Origin: Salinispirillum sp. LH 10-3-1
GTDB taxonomy: Bacteria > Pseudomonadota > Gammaproteobacteria > Pseudomonadales > Natronospirillaceae
Reading direction: 5' to 3'
NCBI RefSeq assembly: GCF_030643825.1
Contig: NZ_CP101717.1
Coordinates: forward strand, 434,001-498,000
DNA length: 64,000 nucleotides
Part shown: positions 36,817 through 44,933 of the stretch, one piece after another
Numbering within the stretch: the first letter of the stretch is position 1
How the letters are laid out: each line of letters starts with the position of its first letter
Program-made: the position numbers and the translations under genes
The notes under the pieces: generated by a model
Databases searched by the model: none
What the model was told of the DNA's origin: nothing
What the model saw: the letters and a program-made list of their open reading frames with translations, nothing else

Positions 36817-37314
36817 ATGACAACAGAACGGTATCGCAAATATTTTGCCATCAGTTGGGATCAGATTCAGCGCGACACACGTGAGCTGGCGCTGCGACTG
36901 GCAGGTAACGAATATAAAGGCATCATCGCCATTACACGCGGCGGTTTGATTCCTGCGGGTTTGATTGCGCGTGAGCTGAACATTCTGTGGATTGACACCA
37001 TTGGTGTGTCGAGTTACGACCACATGGAACAACGTAGCCTAAAAGTGCTGAAAACCTTCTCCGCTGAAGTGGGCGATGGTGAAGGCTACCTGCTGGTTGA
37101 TGATCTGGTTGATACAGGCTCAACGGCGCGTCTGGTCAGCGAAATGCTGCCCAAAGCACACTTTGTCACCGTGTATGCCAAGCCCGATGGCGCTGCCTTG
37201 GTAGATGACTTCATCACAGAAGTCAGTCAGGACACCTGGATCCAGTTTCCCTGGGATATGGGCTTCAGCTATGTGGAGCCGGTTATCTCTCGGTTCGGCA
37301 AAGAGAACGAGTAA
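36817..37314 (+). CDS. gpt: Xanthine-guanine phosphoribosyltransferase
   Basis: 165-residue salvage enzyme converting guanine, xanthine and hypoxanthine to nucleotides. It resembles E. coli Gpt closely, including [35 protein letters not shown], the PRPP loop [14 protein letters not shown] and [15 protein letters not shown] 36817 is used; a GTG twelve codons upstream has no counterpart in the family. It lies 71 bp after the apt terminator and its 3' end nearly abuts the convergent deoR-type gene. Confidence 0.95.
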   Translation: MTTERYRKYFAISWDQIQRDTRELALRLAGNEYKGIIAITRGGLIPAGLIARELNILWIDTIGVSSYDHMEQRSLKVLKTFSAEVGDGEGYLLVDDLVDTGSTARLVSEMLPKAHFVTVYAKPDGAALVDDFITEVSQDTWIQFPWDMGFSYVEPVISRFGKENE

Positions 37315-37317
37315 CGC

Positions 37318-38088
37318 TCATGCCGTTTTAGCGGAGGCCAGAACATGAATTCTGGCCTCCGCTAAACGCGCTGCACGCTCGCTGCTTAATTCGTCCGTTG
37401 CAATCAAGTCCACTTGCGCCAATGGAAATACCTTAACCAAGGCGCGGCGCGTCCACTTGCTATGGTCGAACGCCAACAGCGTCTCACTCGCATTTGCCGC
37501 CATTACTCGGCTGATCTCCGCTTCTTCTGGTGTAAAATCCATCACACCGAACTGCAAATCAATGCCACCACAGCCAATCACCGCCGCGTCTGCACGAAAC
37601 TGGTTGAGCCAGCCAACCGTCGCAGCGCCAACGACATCTTGATCGCTATGGCGCAGGCTGCCGCCAGCCACCAAGACCTCGATTTCCGGGTTGTCACACA
37701 GCACCCGAGCCACCGCTAAATTGTTGGTGATGATGCGTAAATCACGATGTTGGCGCAATGCTTGAGCCACAAAGACCATGGTTGACCCCACCCCCAGAAA
37801 CAACGAGCTGCTGTTCGGCACATGGCGCGCTACCTGCTCGGCGAGTGCTGACTTGGCTTCCGCTTCACTGTGCTCGCGCTCCAGCAGCGTGGTGTTGTGT
37901 AACCCTGCTGGCAAGCCCACGCCGCCATGATGGCGGCGGGCTAAGCCTTTGTCACAGAGGTCATTAATGTCTCGGCGGATGGTTTGCGGCGTTACCGCCA
38001 TTTGCTCTGCCAATTCATCGATCAGCAGGTACTGTTGCGCGCGCAGGCGCTCTAGGATCGCTTGTTGTCTTGTGTTGAGTGGCTGCAT
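37318..38088 (-). CDS. DeoR/GlpR family transcriptional regulator
   Basis: 256-residue repressor of the DeoR family. The N-terminal helix-turn-helix has the family signature (NTRQQAILERLRAQQYLLID, then VTPQTIRRDINDLCDKGLARRHHGG). The C-terminal DeoRC sensor domain contains SLFLGVGSTMVFVAQAL and IGCGGIDLQFGVMDFTPEEA, typical of the glycerol-3-phosphate repressor GlpR. No glp genes lie in this window, so the target is unknown. The last 16 codons contain a perfect 17-bp palindrome (37327-37366). Confidence 0.88.
   Translation of the reverse strand: MQPLNTRQQAILERLRAQQYLLIDELAEQMAVTPQTIRRDINDLCDKGLARRHHGGVGLPAGLHNTTLLEREHSEAEAKSALAEQVARHVPNSSSLFLGVGSTMVFVAQALRQHRDLRIITNNLAVARVLCDNPEIEVLVAGGSLRHSDQDVVGAATVGWLNQFRADAAVIGCGGIDLQFGVMDFTPEEAEISRVMAANASETLLAFDHSKWTRRALVKVFPLAQVDLIATDELSSERAARLAEARIHVLASAKTA
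37327..37366. terminator. Perfect 17-bp hairpin inside the 3' end of the DeoR-type gene
   Basis: Bases 37327-37343 (starting TTTAGCGGAGG) are exactly complementary to 37350-37366 (ending CCTCCGCTAAA), with CATGAA between. It lies 13 bp after the gpt stop and within the last codons of the convergent regulator gene. There is little T-run on either side, so termination is plausible but not typical. Confidence 0.6.
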
Positions 38089-38171
38089 TGTAGTTATTCT
38101 GCGACTTCGTTAGCCTCAGTCTAGCGCAGAAATTATGACAGCTGAATGTAAACCGCTAGGGAAACGGGGTC

Positions 38172-38573
38172 CTAGCCCGTCAACTCCATGCCAATGATTA
38201 CCCACAAACCAATCAACGCCAGATTACTCACCTGAAACACCAGCATACGGTGAATCACATTGTTGTAAGTAAGGTGCACTGCAGCGTGTGCCACACGTGA
38301 CACGAAATACGCCCAACCTAAACCACTGATCAGCGAGCCTTCCAATGGATAAAGTACGCAAATCAAGGCCGCCACATAAAACAACACCGGCATCTCGAAC
38401 AGATTCGAATAATGGCGCGTCGCCTGCTGCAAGTACTTCGGTGCGTCACCGCTGACCAAGCGGAAGTACCCCAGCGACACCTCGCCAGTACTCACCGCAC
38501 GATAGCGCATGACAAAGCCGGTAAACAACAGAATGAACGTGAAGGCCACCATGGCCAATAATGGGTAGATCAT
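38172..38573 (-). CDS. MAPEG family membrane protein
   Basis: 133-residue membrane protein with four hydrophobic segments (about residues 3-22, 57-75, 82-100 and 110-130). The HYSNLFEMPVLFYVAALI and WAYFVSRVAHAAVHLTYNNV stretches match the MAPEG pattern seen in the paralogue at 453-872. Bacterial members mostly lack a known substrate. AAGGAATC precedes the ATG. It lies between the DeoR-type and BLUF genes on the same strand with gaps of 83 and 179 bp. Confidence 0.78.
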   Translation of the reverse strand: MIYPLLAMVAFTFILLFTGFVMRYRAVSTGEVSLGYFRLVSGDAPKYLQQATRHYSNLFEMPVLFYVAALICVLYPLEGSLISGLGWAYFVSRVAHAAVHLTYNNVIHRMLVFQVSNLALIGLWVIIGMELTG

Positions 38574-38752
38574 GATTCCTTGTCCTCGAAGGTTGGTTGC
38601 CTTGGCATGGTAGCAAGTTCGCTGTCGTCATGGATAGCGTTCACACGCAGGTAGGATTGTTAGCGGAGCTTCGCTGCGAAACGGTTAACAATTGCGCCGG
38701 TTTGAGCTGCTCGATGACAAAACTCACCGCAAAGTACAAGGCTAATCTACCT

Positions 38753-39262
38753 TCACCCTTTACCCAGCAACCGTGCCCACCAACTGGGTTTGGCTTTATT
38801 ATAGTCTGGATTGGCCGGTGCATAGCCCTCGTCGTCGGCTGCGCCGGCGAACAAATCGATCAACTTAACGATCAGCTCAGGCTCAAATAAATAGGGGTCG
38901 AAGGCTTTCAGTTTGTGCGCCGCCAGCAAAGCTTGGATGTCGCTATCCAGCGCCACATACTTCATCGACCAGTCTTTAAAACGCCGCCGCTGCAGTGTGT
39001 TGAAACCCAACATCTGCACTCGAGTATGGCGCGGGTCTTTGGCAATGCGCTCGTACGCCGCATTCACCGTATCTCGTTCGCCTTCCAAGCATTGAAAGAA
39101 ATACCCGTTGCCGAAGTGCAGCACGCCGCCAAGCTTTTGCTTAGGGTTGTTGCGCCGCGACTGCAGCAAAATGCGCGCAACCTCCGTTTCAACACCGCCC
39201 TGCTGATGTGACGTGAACGTTGCTTGACTGGCATAGGTAAGTTGCACAAGAGGTTCGGACAC
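38753..39262 (-). CDS. BLUF domain blue-light sensor protein
   Basis: 169-residue protein with a BLUF flavin photoreceptor domain at residues 5-105. The conserved Tyr is in the first strand (QLTYAS), Asn follows in SRRNNPKQKLGGVLHFG, and the key Gln is in GYFFQCLEGERDTV; the W-S-M motif is in FKDWSMKY. These are the residues involved in the light-driven hydrogen-bond switch. The C-terminal 65 residues carry no recognisable output domain. The start is GTG 39262 with AGGG six bases upstream. Output is probably through protein partners; none is encoded next to it. Confidence 0.88.
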   Translation of the reverse strand: MSEPLVQLTYASQATFTSHQQGGVETEVARILLQSRRNNPKQKLGGVLHFGNGYFFQCLEGERDTVNAAYERIAKDPRHTRVQMLGFNTLQRRRFKDWSMKYVALDSDIQALLAAHKLKAFDPYLFEPELIVKLIDLFAGAADDEGYAPANPDYNKAKPSWWARLLGKG

Positions 39263-39807
39263 GGAGCACCCTGGTTCATTTGATCAGCGAGGTATTACGA
39301 CCCCTGTGTTGAAACAGATTACTGGTCAACACTACTGAGTTTGCTGTTCGAGTTCCACTCGCCAACATTTTGGTATCACCGGAAGCGATCCAGCACGACT
39401 CGTGGCGAGCAAACCACGATGCTCGCACACTTGGTGTCTATTCATTCGCTCCTCGTCACTCAGCATTCAGCTCATTTACTCCCCATAGCGGGTGATCCCT
39501 ATAAACCTAACGCTGATCGAAGCTTTCGCCAAAAAATTCTGAACAAGAACGCTGATATGGCGAAATGGTCTTAAAACAAATACCACTGAAACACCTATTT
39601 ATGAGACTTCTGCTACGCTGAAAGTATGCGCTTTTAGGTGGCTTTATGGTCAACACGCCCATTACGCCGCCACTGCGCCGTGGTTTACTGCCAAGTGCCA
39701 CTCTACTAGGTCGTAAACTCAACTCTGGCAGCCAAGACGTGAGTTTGAATACAGCGCCATCGGTTGCTCTTCAAGGCTATTTCGACTCTTATTATTGGAG
39801 AAAAGCT
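39263..39807. other. 545-bp stretch without recognised gene
   Basis: Between the divergent BLUF and binding-protein genes. I see no conserved coding frame, no repeat of families 1 or 2 and no clear terminator. The frame of the binding-protein gene is open back to 39646, but its translation has no signal-peptide character there and the Shine-Dalgarno TTGGAG at 39795-39800 fixes the start at 39808. It presumably holds both promoters. Confidence 0.5.
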
Positions 39808-40575
39808 ATGAATACCTTAATCAGATGGTTGTTGGCGGTGGTTCTTGCAGGGATGTCGCTGCAGGCCACGGCACTTCGCGGAGAGCATCTCACGTTCTGC
39901 GGCGACGGGGCCGGTTGGCCACCCTATACCTTCGAACTGAACGGCGAGGTCTTGGGTTATGACCTCGATGTCCTTGATGCCATTCTTACCCCAGCAGGTA
40001 TTACCTTCGATGTGGTAATGCTGCCTTGGTCGCGATGTCTGCAACAAACCGAATCCGGCGAGTTCCACATAGCTCTCAGTGCCTCATTCAACGAGCAGCG
40101 GGCCAGAACCTATATCTACACCGACTCTTACTACACTGTGAATCTCGTGTACGTGTACGACAGCAACCGTCACCCCAATGGCCTTAATATCACGCAAGCA
40201 AGCGACTTAAATAACTACCGTATGTGCGGCCTCCGAGGCTACAACTACGCTAACTTTGGAGTAGAAACTGAACGTGTGGACCGCGACACCAGCACCACCA
40301 GCCAAGTTGTGCAAAAAACATTGGCCGGGCGTTGCGATCTCTTTCTTGATCGGTACGAGCCACTGGTGGGGTTTTCTGCCTTGGGTGAGGTGCATTTAAG
40401 TGGTGGCTTAGTTGCCAGTCCCATTCCAGGCATTGACTCTGAGTATTTCTACATGTTGGTCTCCCGAGCCTATCCTCGTGCCCAAGAGCTGGCAGATCTG
40501 TTGAATGCTGGTATTACTCAGTTGCGTGCTGATGGTGCATTGGAATCGATGATCAATCGTTACGTGGGTGACTAG
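39808..40575 (+). CDS. Family 3 extracellular solute-binding protein (amino-acid type)
   Basis: 255-residue periplasmic protein of the SBP_bac_3 family, which usually binds polar amino acids. The signal peptide is clear (MNTLIRWLL, hydrophobic core, cleavage near T-A-L). Family features are the DGAGWPPYTFELNGEVLGYDLDVLDAI stretch in two pieces around residues 30-55 and MLPWSRCLQQTESGEFHIAL. Stand-alone members without ABC partner genes are common in marine gammaproteobacteria, often as receptors or orphan binding proteins. No permease or ATPase gene is near. A terminator follows at 40595. Confidence 0.85.
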   Translation: MNTLIRWLLAVVLAGMSLQATALRGEHLTFCGDGAGWPPYTFELNGEVLGYDLDVLDAILTPAGITFDVVMLPWSRCLQQTESGEFHIALSASFNEQRARTYIYTDSYYTVNLVYVYDSNRHPNGLNITQASDLNNYRMCGLRGYNYANFGVETERVDRDTSTTSQVVQKTLAGRCDLFLDRYEPLVGFSALGEVHLSGGLVASPIPGIDSEYFYMLVSRAYPRAQELADLLNAGITQLRADGALESMINRYVGD

Positions 40576-40594
40576 TTCAAACCTGCTCACAGAG

Positions 40595-40616
40595 AGCCCG
40601 CCCCACGGCGGGCTTT
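40595..40616 (+). terminator. Rho-independent terminator after the binding-protein gene
   Basis: AGCCCGCC (40595-40602) pairs perfectly with GGCGGGCT (40607-40614) around CCAC, followed by TT. It lies between convergent genes; the short T-run makes it moderately convincing. Confidence 0.65.
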
Positions 40617-40666
40617 CCAAAATGCCCTCAGATAGAGTCGGGTGATTCACCAGCCGTGCAGTGCGT

Positions 40667-42376
40667 CTATCCATTGCTTTCGGGGCGAACATCAAAGTAC
40701 ATTCTGTATGGATCGATGACCAAGCGATCATGTTCTAACTCGAAAGGTACATTCAGCCAACAACCGTCCTGACGTAACTCACAACCAAGCAACGCGACAG
40801 TTTGGCCATCGAATTCCGCCTGTACCTGTAACCAGGGTGTAAAAGCTTTGTCCAAGGGCCAGCCATGAATGTACTCTTGGTGCGTGACTACAATTTGGTA
40901 ATCTATACCGCGCTCGCTCTGCTTTTGACTGGCCACTTGGAAAGAAAATTCCTCCGATGTGGTCATCAAAAACCCGATGGCATCCTTATACTCAGGGAAA
41001 CGCTGTTTGAGCGTATGAATAAAGCCATCGTCACTCATAAACTCTAGTGACTGTCGATCATAGTGTTGCTCAAGGTAGTCAAATATTGCAGCCAAAAAGG
41101 TATCTTCACCCAGCAAATGTTCCAAGCGGTAAAACAGGCTGTGGTTTTTAAAGTAATACAGCTGTGGATTACTGGCCGTCGCGGCTAGCCCACGCAAACT
41201 TTCGTGGTGATCAAGATACGCAGAGTAGCGTATAGAACGAATGTCAGCCTTCTTATAGCGCCCTATGCTCTCTAAAACTCTGATGGTCAAATACTCGGTT
41301 AAAGATTCCAACACCAAGTAATTATGCGGCCAGCAGTGTGTTAAACCGGTGCAAGTCCACTGATGGATCATCTCATGCGCAACGATATGCGCTTGCATCA
41401 GCGTATTTTCCAGTCGCCATTGAGATGGGTTGATATACATGGTGGCGGAGGCCGAGGAGTGGTGGGTTCGTGCTCGATTTGTCGCGTAATCAACCCACAT
41501 ATAATTGTGGCGATAGGCTAAAGGTTCGGGAAAAAATGCTTTAACGGAGGCCACAAGCTCCATTTTCTGCTGAAGGTGAAAGTCCGGTTGGCTACGATTG
41601 GCAAGCGAACTAAAGAAATAGCTGAAGCCCTGATGCTCGAACCGCTGCACTTGTAAATCGCCATAAAGCAGGTCAAGAGGCAGCGTTTGATGCTCGCGAC
41701 GAATATGCCATTTCTCTCCTTGACTCAACAGGTTGCCTGCAAAGAACAGCAAGCCCGAGTCGCCTTGTTGTATCCAGTAATCCGCTTCCGGGATGGTGCT
41801 GCTAATAAATGGAAACAAAGCACTAAAAGGGTTGACCAAATCTAGGCGCCCGTTCAGCCCATTTGTTGCTACCAGCTCATCCAGCCATTCAGTGTCTTCC
41901 ACTCTGCGAAGCTCATTGACCAGCAAGGCTTGCATTTGCACAACGAAGGCTTCCCCTTGGTGGTAACGCCGATCCAGTTTTAATCTGTATCGTTCAAACC
42001 CTGTCAGCGGGCAACCATAAGCCATCTGCTGGCACGAGAGGTAACGACGCCAACCGAAATTAAATGGCTGGTGAACGCTTTGAGCGGCACCGGCTACTTC
42101 GAGGTGCTTGAGGTTTGGCCCGAAGTATAGATCGATCTCGCTCAGGTTGCGCTCGTTGACCACCAGTTCCAGCTGCAACTGATGATGGATTTGCTGATCC
42201 TCGACGGTAATTTGGCTCTGCAAGGATCGCACCTGATAGGGTTCCTTAAACGCCATTTCGACTGGCAAAACACGCTGGCTTTCAGCTCGCACGTAGTGTA
42301 GCCACAACACCAAAAATAAGAGTAACAGCAGCAACAAAGACAAGAGCAAGCAGGACAGTAACCACGTTTTTCTCAC
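40667..42376 (-). CDS. M1-like membrane-anchored zinc metallopeptidase
   Basis: 569-residue protein with an N-terminal anchor of about 20 hydrophobic residues (Leu-rich) after MRKTW. The gluzincin motif HEMIHQW is followed 18 residues later by the third zinc ligand in LVLESLTEYL, the M1 arrangement (H-E-x2-H-x18-E). The usual GAMEN substrate-binding motif of aminopeptidase N is not apparent, so its specificity is uncertain. The start is GTG 42376 with AGGA seven bases upstream. It probably faces the periplasm. The neighbours suggest no pathway. Confidence 0.75.
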   Translation of the reverse strand: MRKTWLLSCLLLSLLLLLLLFLVLWLHYVRAESQRVLPVEMAFKEPYQVRSLQSQITVEDQQIHHQLQLELVVNERNLSEIDLYFGPNLKHLEVAGAAQSVHQPFNFGWRRYLSCQQMAYGCPLTGFERYRLKLDRRYHQGEAFVVQMQALLVNELRRVEDTEWLDELVATNGLNGRLDLVNPFSALFPFISSTIPEADYWIQQGDSGLLFFAGNLLSQGEKWHIRREHQTLPLDLLYGDLQVQRFEHQGFSYFFSSLANRSQPDFHLQQKMELVASVKAFFPEPLAYRHNYMWVDYATNRARTHHSSASATMYINPSQWRLENTLMQAHIVAHEMIHQWTCTGLTHCWPHNYLVLESLTEYLTIRVLESIGRYKKADIRSIRYSAYLDHHESLRGLAATASNPQLYYFKNHSLFYRLEHLLGEDTFLAAIFDYLEQHYDRQSLEFMSDDGFIHTLKQRFPEYKDAIGFLMTTSEEFSFQVASQKQSERGIDYQIVVTHQEYIHGWPLDKAFTPWLQVQAEFDGQTVALLGCELRQDGCWLNVPFELEHDRLVIDPYRMYFDVRPESNG

Positions 42377-42546
42377 TTATCGTTCCTTAAGCGACGAAGC
42401 GGCCAAATATTATCCGCTACTACAAAATTTAAAGCAGGTAGGCAGAGTTTTTTCACGACTGAAAAGTTTATGTTCAGCTCACGTTCGCTGCCGAAGCCAG
42501 TGCTCCTTTACTTTGGCTTTCATGTAGTACTACTGATGAACGCTGA

Positions 42547-42725
42547 TCAGTGAAGTTGACTAAAAACTTCTGGGTGTTGCTCCGCAATTTGCTTGAGCGC
42601 ATGCCCGGGAATGCGGGCGCGCTCTGATTTGCTGTACAGCGTGAGCATCCATATCTCGTAGTCAGATTTTGCCCAATATCAATAAAAGGTGGGCCGCGGT
42701 GTTGGTTTCCCCGCTGACTTATCTT
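42547..42725 (-). pseudogene. Frameshifted remnant of a RelE/HigB-type toxin gene
   Basis: On the minus strand, after a TGA, a frame reads Y-W-A-K-S-D-Y then EIWMLTLYSKSERARIPGHA and K-Q-I-A-E-Q-H before a stop at 42547-42549. This is the C-terminal half of RelE/HigB-like mRNA-interferase toxins, which typically have V-I-Y-Y-W-A before this stretch. Another frame just upstream (VKISQRGNQHRGPPFIDIG, 42690-42725) resembles the missing part, so a frameshift near 42685 plus loss of the 5' end is likely. No antitoxin gene is visible nearby. The rest of 42377-42924 holds nothing else I can identify. Confidence 0.5.
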
Positions 42726-42924
42726 AACCGTTTTTTGGCCTATCGGACGACTGTTATCTAAGGTGTAGGCAGCAGTGCGAATCTCGCAGGTTTAATTTCC
42801 TGAAATACGAAACGAGCGGTGATGGGCGCCTATTGAGTGCCGAACCAAACATGTCTTTGGACATTTATCTTAGATATTGCTAATTTCTCAGCTTGCTAAG
42901 CTCGTTTTTTTGAGGGATACAATA

Positions 42925-43413
42925 ATGATGCGAATCCTTTTATTCGCAGTGGTGATCTCAGCAAGTACATTGGGAAATGTTTATGCTGAAAACGATAGCT
43001 ATTGGTGCGAAAAATCGGTTAATAACCCTGACTTAGTCGGAGTTAGGGGAGAGTCTAACAGTGTGCTTTGTGACATAGAGAAAGCCGAGCAAGCATATGC
43101 CAATTTGCGTGAACACATTGCCACTTATCTCTCGATGCTGGCTATGCAAGAACCCGATCCGGGTGATGAATTAGGTTTCGTCCGGTGCTCAACAAGTTCA
43201 AATCAAATACTTGATCTATTGGAAAATAAGAGAAGGGCTTACGAGCAATATGTGGCGGCGGAGTGCAATCTGGTTGAATTCTGCGATACCTACTGCGGGA
43301 GCGGTGTAAGTCATTGTGAGAGTTACTACATTGTAGAGTTCATGGAAAAGTTCTCAACCGGAGTACAAACAAGGAGCTGCAATATTCCGGCACCGTCTAT
43401 TACAAGCAACTGA
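42925..43413 (+). CDS. Small secreted cysteine-containing protein, unknown function
   Basis: 162 residues with a signal peptide (MMRILLFAVVISASTLGNVY, then A-E). The mature part has about ten cysteines, enough for several disulfide bonds, and a mostly helical pattern. The stretch KRRAYEQYVAAECNLVEFC vaguely recalls LprI-type lysozyme inhibitors (Y-x-x-A-E-C), but other signatures are absent; I do not assign it. GAGGG lies eight bases before ATG 42925. It is A+T-richer than its neighbours, as is the degraded toxin remnant beside it, which may indicate an acquired patch. Confidence 0.6.
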   Translation: MMRILLFAVVISASTLGNVYAENDSYWCEKSVNNPDLVGVRGESNSVLCDIEKAEQAYANLREHIATYLSMLAMQEPDPGDELGFVRCSTSSNQILDLLENKRRAYEQYVAAECNLVEFCDTYCGSGVSHCESYYIVEFMEKFSTGVQTRSCNIPAPSITSN

Positions 43414-43550
43414 TGAACAGCTGCTCAGGATTAAAAAGGTTGGAGTTAGTGGTTTTGCCACTGCTGACTCTACTTCAGCGCATCTGTAATTGATAAAGCA
43501 ACATAGGCAGACACCCGAAAGGGAGCATCTAGAAACCTCAGAGGCGAAAA

Positions 43551-43684
43551 GCTGGCTAGACAAAAATGCCCGATAAAGCGCAGTTTACTGGCTGTAAATA
43601 TTCGCTTCGCTCACCCTCCGGGCCGACCTATGGTCGTTCTGGCAAGCCAGTGAGCATTTCGAGGACATTTTTAACAACGCCAGC
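43551..43684 (-). repeat. Structured intergenic repeat, family 2 (copy D, inverted)
   Basis: GCTGGC/GCCAGC (43551-43556, 43679-43684), AAAAATG/CATTTTT (43562-43568, 43666-43672) and ACTGGCT/AGCCAGT (43587-43593, 43645-43651) form nested stems. Read on the minus strand its edges are CTGGCGTTGTTAAAAAT and ATTTTTGTCTAGCCAG, nearly identical to copy A at 5205, and TTTTCGCCTC follows in both. It lies between convergent genes (42925-43413 and prpF) in the 320-bp gap 43414-43733, which shows no other gene. Confidence 0.7.
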
Positions 43685-43733
43685 TTGAGAAAAGGGGGTT
43701 ATTAGATGTTCCCGAAAGCCTATGCAGAGAACC

Positions 43734-44933
43734 TCACACTGGCACCCGCACCCACCCCTCCATTAAAATCCGTGCACTGCGGCTCATCGTTACTTGCTTC
43801 ACTTCCCAATCGTCGCCATTTTGCTCAGCTACCGACCCCACTCTCAACGTGCCAGAAGGGTGGCCGAAGACAACGCTATCACGCTGTTTACCGCCAGCTG
43901 CTTGGTTCACCAAGGTGCCCGGAATCACCGCTGCGGCAGCAATGGCGACGGCGGCGGTGCCCATCATGGCGTGATGCAGTTTGCCCATAGAGAGCGCGCG
44001 TACCACCAAGTCTATATCGCTGGCAGCAATGGCTTTACCGCTGGAGGCGGTGTAGCTCTGCGCGGGGGCGACGAAGGCAATTTTGGGGGTGTGTTGGCGG
44101 GTTTTGGCTTCGTCCAGGTGTTTGATCAAGCCCATTTTTACGGCGCCATGGGCGCGTATGGTTTCAAAACGGGCGAGGGCAGCGGGGTCGCTGTTGATGG
44201 CGTCTTGCAGTTCGGTGCCGGTGTAACCCAGTGCGTCGGCGTGCAGGAATATGGTGGGAATGCCGGCGTTAATCATGGTGACGTCGAAGCTACCGACATC
44301 CGGTACTTCCAAGCGGTCCTGCACGTTGCCGGTGGGGAACAGTGCGCCGCCGCTGGCTTCCGGGTCGTCATCGGCGGCGGGGTCCATAAAGGCCACGGCG
44401 ATCTCGGCGGCGGGGAAGGTCACGCCGTCCAGTTCGAAGTCGCCGGTTTCTTGCACTTGGCCGTGGGTGATGGGTACGTGCGCAACAATGGTTTTGCTGA
44501 TATTGGCTTGCCAAATGCGCACCTCGCACAAACCGTTCTCGGGGATGCGTGCGGGGTCGATCAATCCGGCTTGAATAGCAAACGGGCCAACGGCGGCGGA
44601 CAGGTTGCCACAGTTACCGCTCCAATCCACAAAGGGTTGGTCGATGCTGACTTGACCGAATAGGTAGTCTACGTCGTGGTTAGGCCGCGTGCTGCGGCTG
44701 ATGATCACGGTTTTGCTGGTGCTGGAAGTGGCACATCCCATGCCGTCAATCTGTTTGCCGTAGGGGTCGGGGCTGCCGATCACCCGCATCAACAAAGTGT
44801 CACGCGCCGGGCCGGGTTGCTGCGCGACTGTGGGTAGGTCGTCCAAGCGAAAGAACACACCTTTGCTGGTGCCACCGCGCATATAGGTGGCGGGGATGCG
44901 TTGCTGCGGTGTGAACGTCTTTGTTGCGGTCAT
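43734..44933 (-). CDS. prpF: 2-methylaconitate cis-trans isomerase PrpF
   Basis: 399-residue isomerase of the methylcitrate cycle. It converts the trans-2-methylaconitate made by AcnD into the cis isomer. Family stretches are IPATYMRGGTSKGVFFRLDDL, SIDQPFVDWSGNCGNLSAAVG (with the catalytic-region Cys and Asn) and HPSGTLRVGS. It shares one base with the acnD stop (TGATG), so it is translationally coupled. It is the last gene of the prp operon. Confidence 0.95.
   Translation of the reverse strand: MTATKTFTPQQRIPATYMRGGTSKGVFFRLDDLPTVAQQPGPARDTLLMRVIGSPDPYGKQIDGMGCATSSTSKTVIISRSTRPNHDVDYLFGQVSIDQPFVDWSGNCGNLSAAVGPFAIQAGLIDPARIPENGLCEVRIWQANISKTIVAHVPITHGQVQETGDFELDGVTFPAAEIAVAFMDPAADDDPEASGGALFPTGNVQDRLEVPDVGSFDVTMINAGIPTIFLHADALGYTGTELQDAINSDPAALARFETIRAHGAVKMGLIKHLDEAKTRQHTPKIAFVAPAQSYTASSGKAIAASDIDLVVRALSMGKLHHAMMGTAAVAIAAAAVIPGTLVNQAAGGKQRDSVVFGHPSGTLRVGSVAEQNGDDWEVKQVTMSRSARILMEGWVRVPV

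Noticed and set aside
39646-39807. N-terminal extension of the solute-binding protein
   Set aside because: The signal peptide and Shine-Dalgarno place the start at 39808; the extension has no family counterpart.
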